In this document: piece by piece, positions 62,106 through 64,000 of the stretch
Layout of the letters: each line of letters opens with the position of its first letter
Position numbering within the stretch: position 1 is the first letter of the stretch
From: JBBDYG01 sp040901765
GTDB lineage: Bacteria; Planctomycetota; Planctomycetia; Pirellulales; Lacipirellulaceae
Direction of reading: 5' to 3'
DNA: 64,000 nt
Assembly: GCA_040901765.1 (NCBI GenBank)
Contig: JBBDYG010000114.1
Span: forward strand, 1-64,000
Made by a program: the position numbers and the translations under genes
Notes under the pieces: model-generated
The model's database searches: none
The model's input: only the letters and a program-made list of their open reading frames with translations
Told to the model about the DNA's origin: nothing

Positions 62106-64000
62106 ATGTCTACGCGCTTTGCATTGGCAACATGGGTACTATCTCTCACATCGACAGTTACCTCGGCCGACTTGTTTGACGCGCAAGCACCGACCCGCAA
62201 GTGGGCCGAGTTCAAGGCCGCTGGATTCGAACGGCCGGTGAGCGGCATCATCTTTACCGACCAGGACAAAATCTGCGCAGGCATGCCGCTAGGCGGCGTG
62301 GGAACCGGGTGCCTCGATATCGAAACGTCGGGAGTGATGGGCTTTTCCAGCGTCTTCTTTCCGTCGGTAATGGTTGAACCGACGCCGTACCAAACACTTC
62401 GCAATGCCCAGCTCCTGACGCCGTTTCTCGGCCTGTCGGTGGGCGACACAACGTGGGTGCTCGCTTCGCAGGAACTGCTTGATGGAGGCAACTTCCGCGG
62501 CTGCATCGATCCGGTCGATCCCGGCAAGTACACCGAAAACGAAGCCTACATGGCCCATTGGCGGGTGAAAGTGCCCAAGACAGAGGGGGTTCGCCCAGCA
62601 CACGGAATTCGCTACTGGGGGCATTACCCGGTCGTCGATATCGACTATCAGACCGACGCGCCCGTGGCGGTGAGCCTGCGCGGCTGGGCGCCGTTCCTGC
62701 CAGGCGACGCGAAGGCCTCCTCGATTCCCGGTGCGATATTCGAAGTCCATCTGGAAAATACCTCTACCGAGCCGCAGAAGGGCGTGTTGGCTTTCAACTT
62801 TCCCGGTCCACATCCGAACGAATCGGGAAGCAAGACGTACCTGCGCAGCGAGGTAAAGGACAAAAACCTGCGGGCGATCGTCGTTGAGGCCGAGCGGGCG
62901 AAGTATGCACTCGCCGTCCTGGATGAAGCCAATGTCCGCTTCGGTGGGAACCTGTCGGTTGGTGGCACCGCTTGGTCGAAGATCGCCGAGCAACTTCCTG
63001 CCACCAATGAGAAGGAAGCTGGAGCGTCAGCCGCAGTAGCGTTTGACTTGCAACCAGGCGAGAAAAAACAGGTGCGCTTCGTCTTGGTTTGGTACATCAC
63101 GCATTGGCTCGGGGGAGCGTACGACGAAATCAAGCACTTCGACGAGACCTGGGTCAAGAACGAATTCACTCTCGGCCGCTACAAACGAGAGGAGCGGAGC
63201 AAATACTACCCCGATTTTACTCGTCGATACAGCGGCCCGCTCGATGTGGCACGGGAGCTTGCCGAGCGACACGCGGAGTTGCTCCGACGGATCGTAGCCT
63301 GGCAGCAGGTGATCTACTCGGAGCAATCGCTCCCCGTTTGGCTGCGTGCGGCGCTGGTGTGCAACCTCTCGCAATTTGCCGAGGATAGCCTCTGGGCGGC
63401 GCCAGAAGACGACATTGCCAAGTGGTCAGCTCCGCTGGGGGCGTTTCAATTGACTGAGTGTCCGCGGACCTGTTCGATTGTCGGCTGCATCGCGTCCAAC
63501 TTTTACGGCGATCTTCCAGTTGCCTACTTCTTCCCTGATTTGGAACGGCAGATTCTGCGGGGTTATGTCGCGTACATGCGTCCCGATGGCGCGATCCCAT
63601 TCCTGTATCCACCCATGGACTTCACCAAGGCCGCCTACGAGTGGCAGATCGGCCTGAATGGCGCTTGCTTTGCGGACCTCGTGCATCGCCTGTGGCTCCG
63701 TACGGAAGACGACAGCGTGGTAAAGGAGTTCTACTCGGCGGTCAAAAAGAACACCGAGTTCACCGTCCACTTAGCATCGGGGCCGCAAGGCATCATCAGT
63801 TTTCACCGTGAGGGTGTCGGACAGGAATGGTGGGAACACACACCGGTATTTGGCATGGTGACCCACTTAGCCGGCGTGCGGATGGCACAGTTACGCTTCG
63901 CCCAGCGCATGGCCGAGAAGATGGGCGATGACCAGTTCGCCCGCCGGTGCGCCGATTGGATTGCTGAAGCAAGCAAGCTCACCGAGGAACACCTGTGGAA
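62106..64000 (+). CDS. Second GH116-like (DUF608) secreted glycoside hydrolase, cut by the window end
   Basis: At least 631 residues, running off the window. Signal peptide 'FALATWVLSLTSTVTSA'. The family opener 'CAGMPLGGVGTGCLDIETSG' is near residues 57-76; the catalytic half has 'FQLTECPRTCSIVGCIASNFYGDLPVAYFFPDLERQILRGY' (candidate Glu in TEC) and 'GQEWWEHTPVFGMVTHLAGVRMAQLRF'. These align with the same sites of the paralogue at 26509 ('LNECPRGC', 'TEWFEAPEPGWKGYVTHAGG'). It follows the PEP-mutase-family gene by 20 bp, so probably belongs to the same operon. The rest is outside the window. Confidence 0.85.
   Translation, partial: MSTRFALATWVLSLTSTVTSADLFDAQAPTRKWAEFKAAGFERPVSGIIFTDQDKICAGMPLGGVGTGCLDIETSGVMGFSSVFFPSVMVEPTPYQTLRNAQLLTPFLGLSVGDTTWVLASQELLDGGNFRGCIDPVDPGKYTENEAYMAHWRVKVPKTEGVRPAHGIRYWGHYPVVDIDYQTDAPVAVSLRGWAPFLPGDAKASSIPGAIFEVHLENTSTEPQKGVLAFNFPGPHPNESGSKTYLRSEVKDKNLRAIVVEAERAKYALAVLDEANVRFGGNLSVGGTAWSKIAEQLPATNEKEAGASAAVAFDLQPGEKKQVRFVLVWYITHWLGGAYDEIKHFDETWVKNEFTLGRYKREERSKYYPDFTRRYSGPLDVARELAERHAELLRRIVAWQQVIYSEQSLPVWLRAALVCNLSQFAEDSLWAAPEDDIAKWSAPLGAFQLTECPRTCSIVGCIASNFYGDLPVAYFFPDLERQILRGYVAYMRPDGAIPFLYPPMDFTKAAYEWQIGLNGACFADLVHRLWLRTEDDSVVKEFYSAVKKNTEFTVHLASGPQGIISFHREGVGQEWWEHTPVFGMVTHLAGVRMAQLRFAQRMAEKMGDDQFARRCADWIAEASKLTEEHLW

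Overview
This window most likely comes from a planctomycete, probably of the order Pirellulales. Several family markers support this: three paired DUF1549/DUF1553 (PSD1-type, CxxCH cytochrome) and DUF1501 (Tat-exported) genes, a DUF1559 prepilin-like protein, PEP-CTERM proteins ending VPEP plus a hydrophobic helix, dockerin-like GDxNGDG repeats in surface proteins, a LEPR-XLL-like N-terminus (LEALETRCLLSG), and a PQQ-propeller protein starting EDWPRFRGPNG. A run of 10 Ns at 31472-31481 shows that this is a scaffolded draft or metagenome assembly.

Region 1 (1-14083) is one giant CRISPR array. I counted about 195 copies of a 36-bp repeat by hand, with spacers mostly 35-38 bp, and the array already runs at base 1. 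Each repeat has a 7-bp GC stem (CCGCGGC/GCCGCGG, loop CAATTA) and ends in ATTGAAGC, like the 5' handle of class 1 (type I/III) crRNAs, so transcription is probably left to right. No cas gene lies in the window; leader and cas genes should be to the left. Several spacer pairs or trios sample the same short target sequences, with mismatches that are mostly silent where coding, and in one case from opposite strands. The right end of the array abuts a decayed integrase/transposase fragment, followed by an IS630-family element (14539-15572) whose transposase is split over three frames.

Region 2 (15.6-26.2 kb) carries a small VOC plus metallo-hydrolase operon, then a minus-strand catabolic operon (Ldh-family dehydrogenase, BKACE, TIM-barrel isomerase/epimerase, zinc alcohol dehydrogenase, Gfo/Idh/MocA oxidoreductase), then PSD1/DUF1501 pair 1. 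Region 3 (26.5-34.4 kb) has a GH116-like glycosidase and PQQ propeller on the plus strand, a minus-strand beta-helix/SDR/ureidoglycolate-lyase-like operon, a lipoprotein and a DUF1559 protein. Region 4 (34.4-41.9 kb) has two PEP-CTERM proteins and PSD1/DUF1501 pair 2.

Region 5 (42-51 kb) looks like a sugar or sugar-acid uptake and cleavage module: RhaT-like transporter, M24 peptidase, FAH-family hydrolase, ribose-type ABC transporter (binding lipoprotein, ATPase, permease), HpcH/HpaI aldolase and a GntR-type regulator with two tandem winged helices. Region 6 (51.2-58.1 kb) is PSD1/DUF1501 pair 3 and a large surface beta-helix protein. Region 7 (58.1-64 kb) has an Lrp/AsnC regulator divergent from an AceE-like thiamine-diphosphate E1, an isocitrate-lyase/PEP-mutase family enzyme and a second GH116-like glycosidase cut by the window end.

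Taken together, the non-CRISPR part looks like a polysaccharide/sugar-acid catabolism neighbourhood. A recurring 9-bp element (TTGCTAAAA or a close variant) lies upstream of most transcription units, mostly oriented with transcription, and in the two clearest cases sits just after a sigma70-like promoter. It is the best candidate for an undescribed shared control signal.
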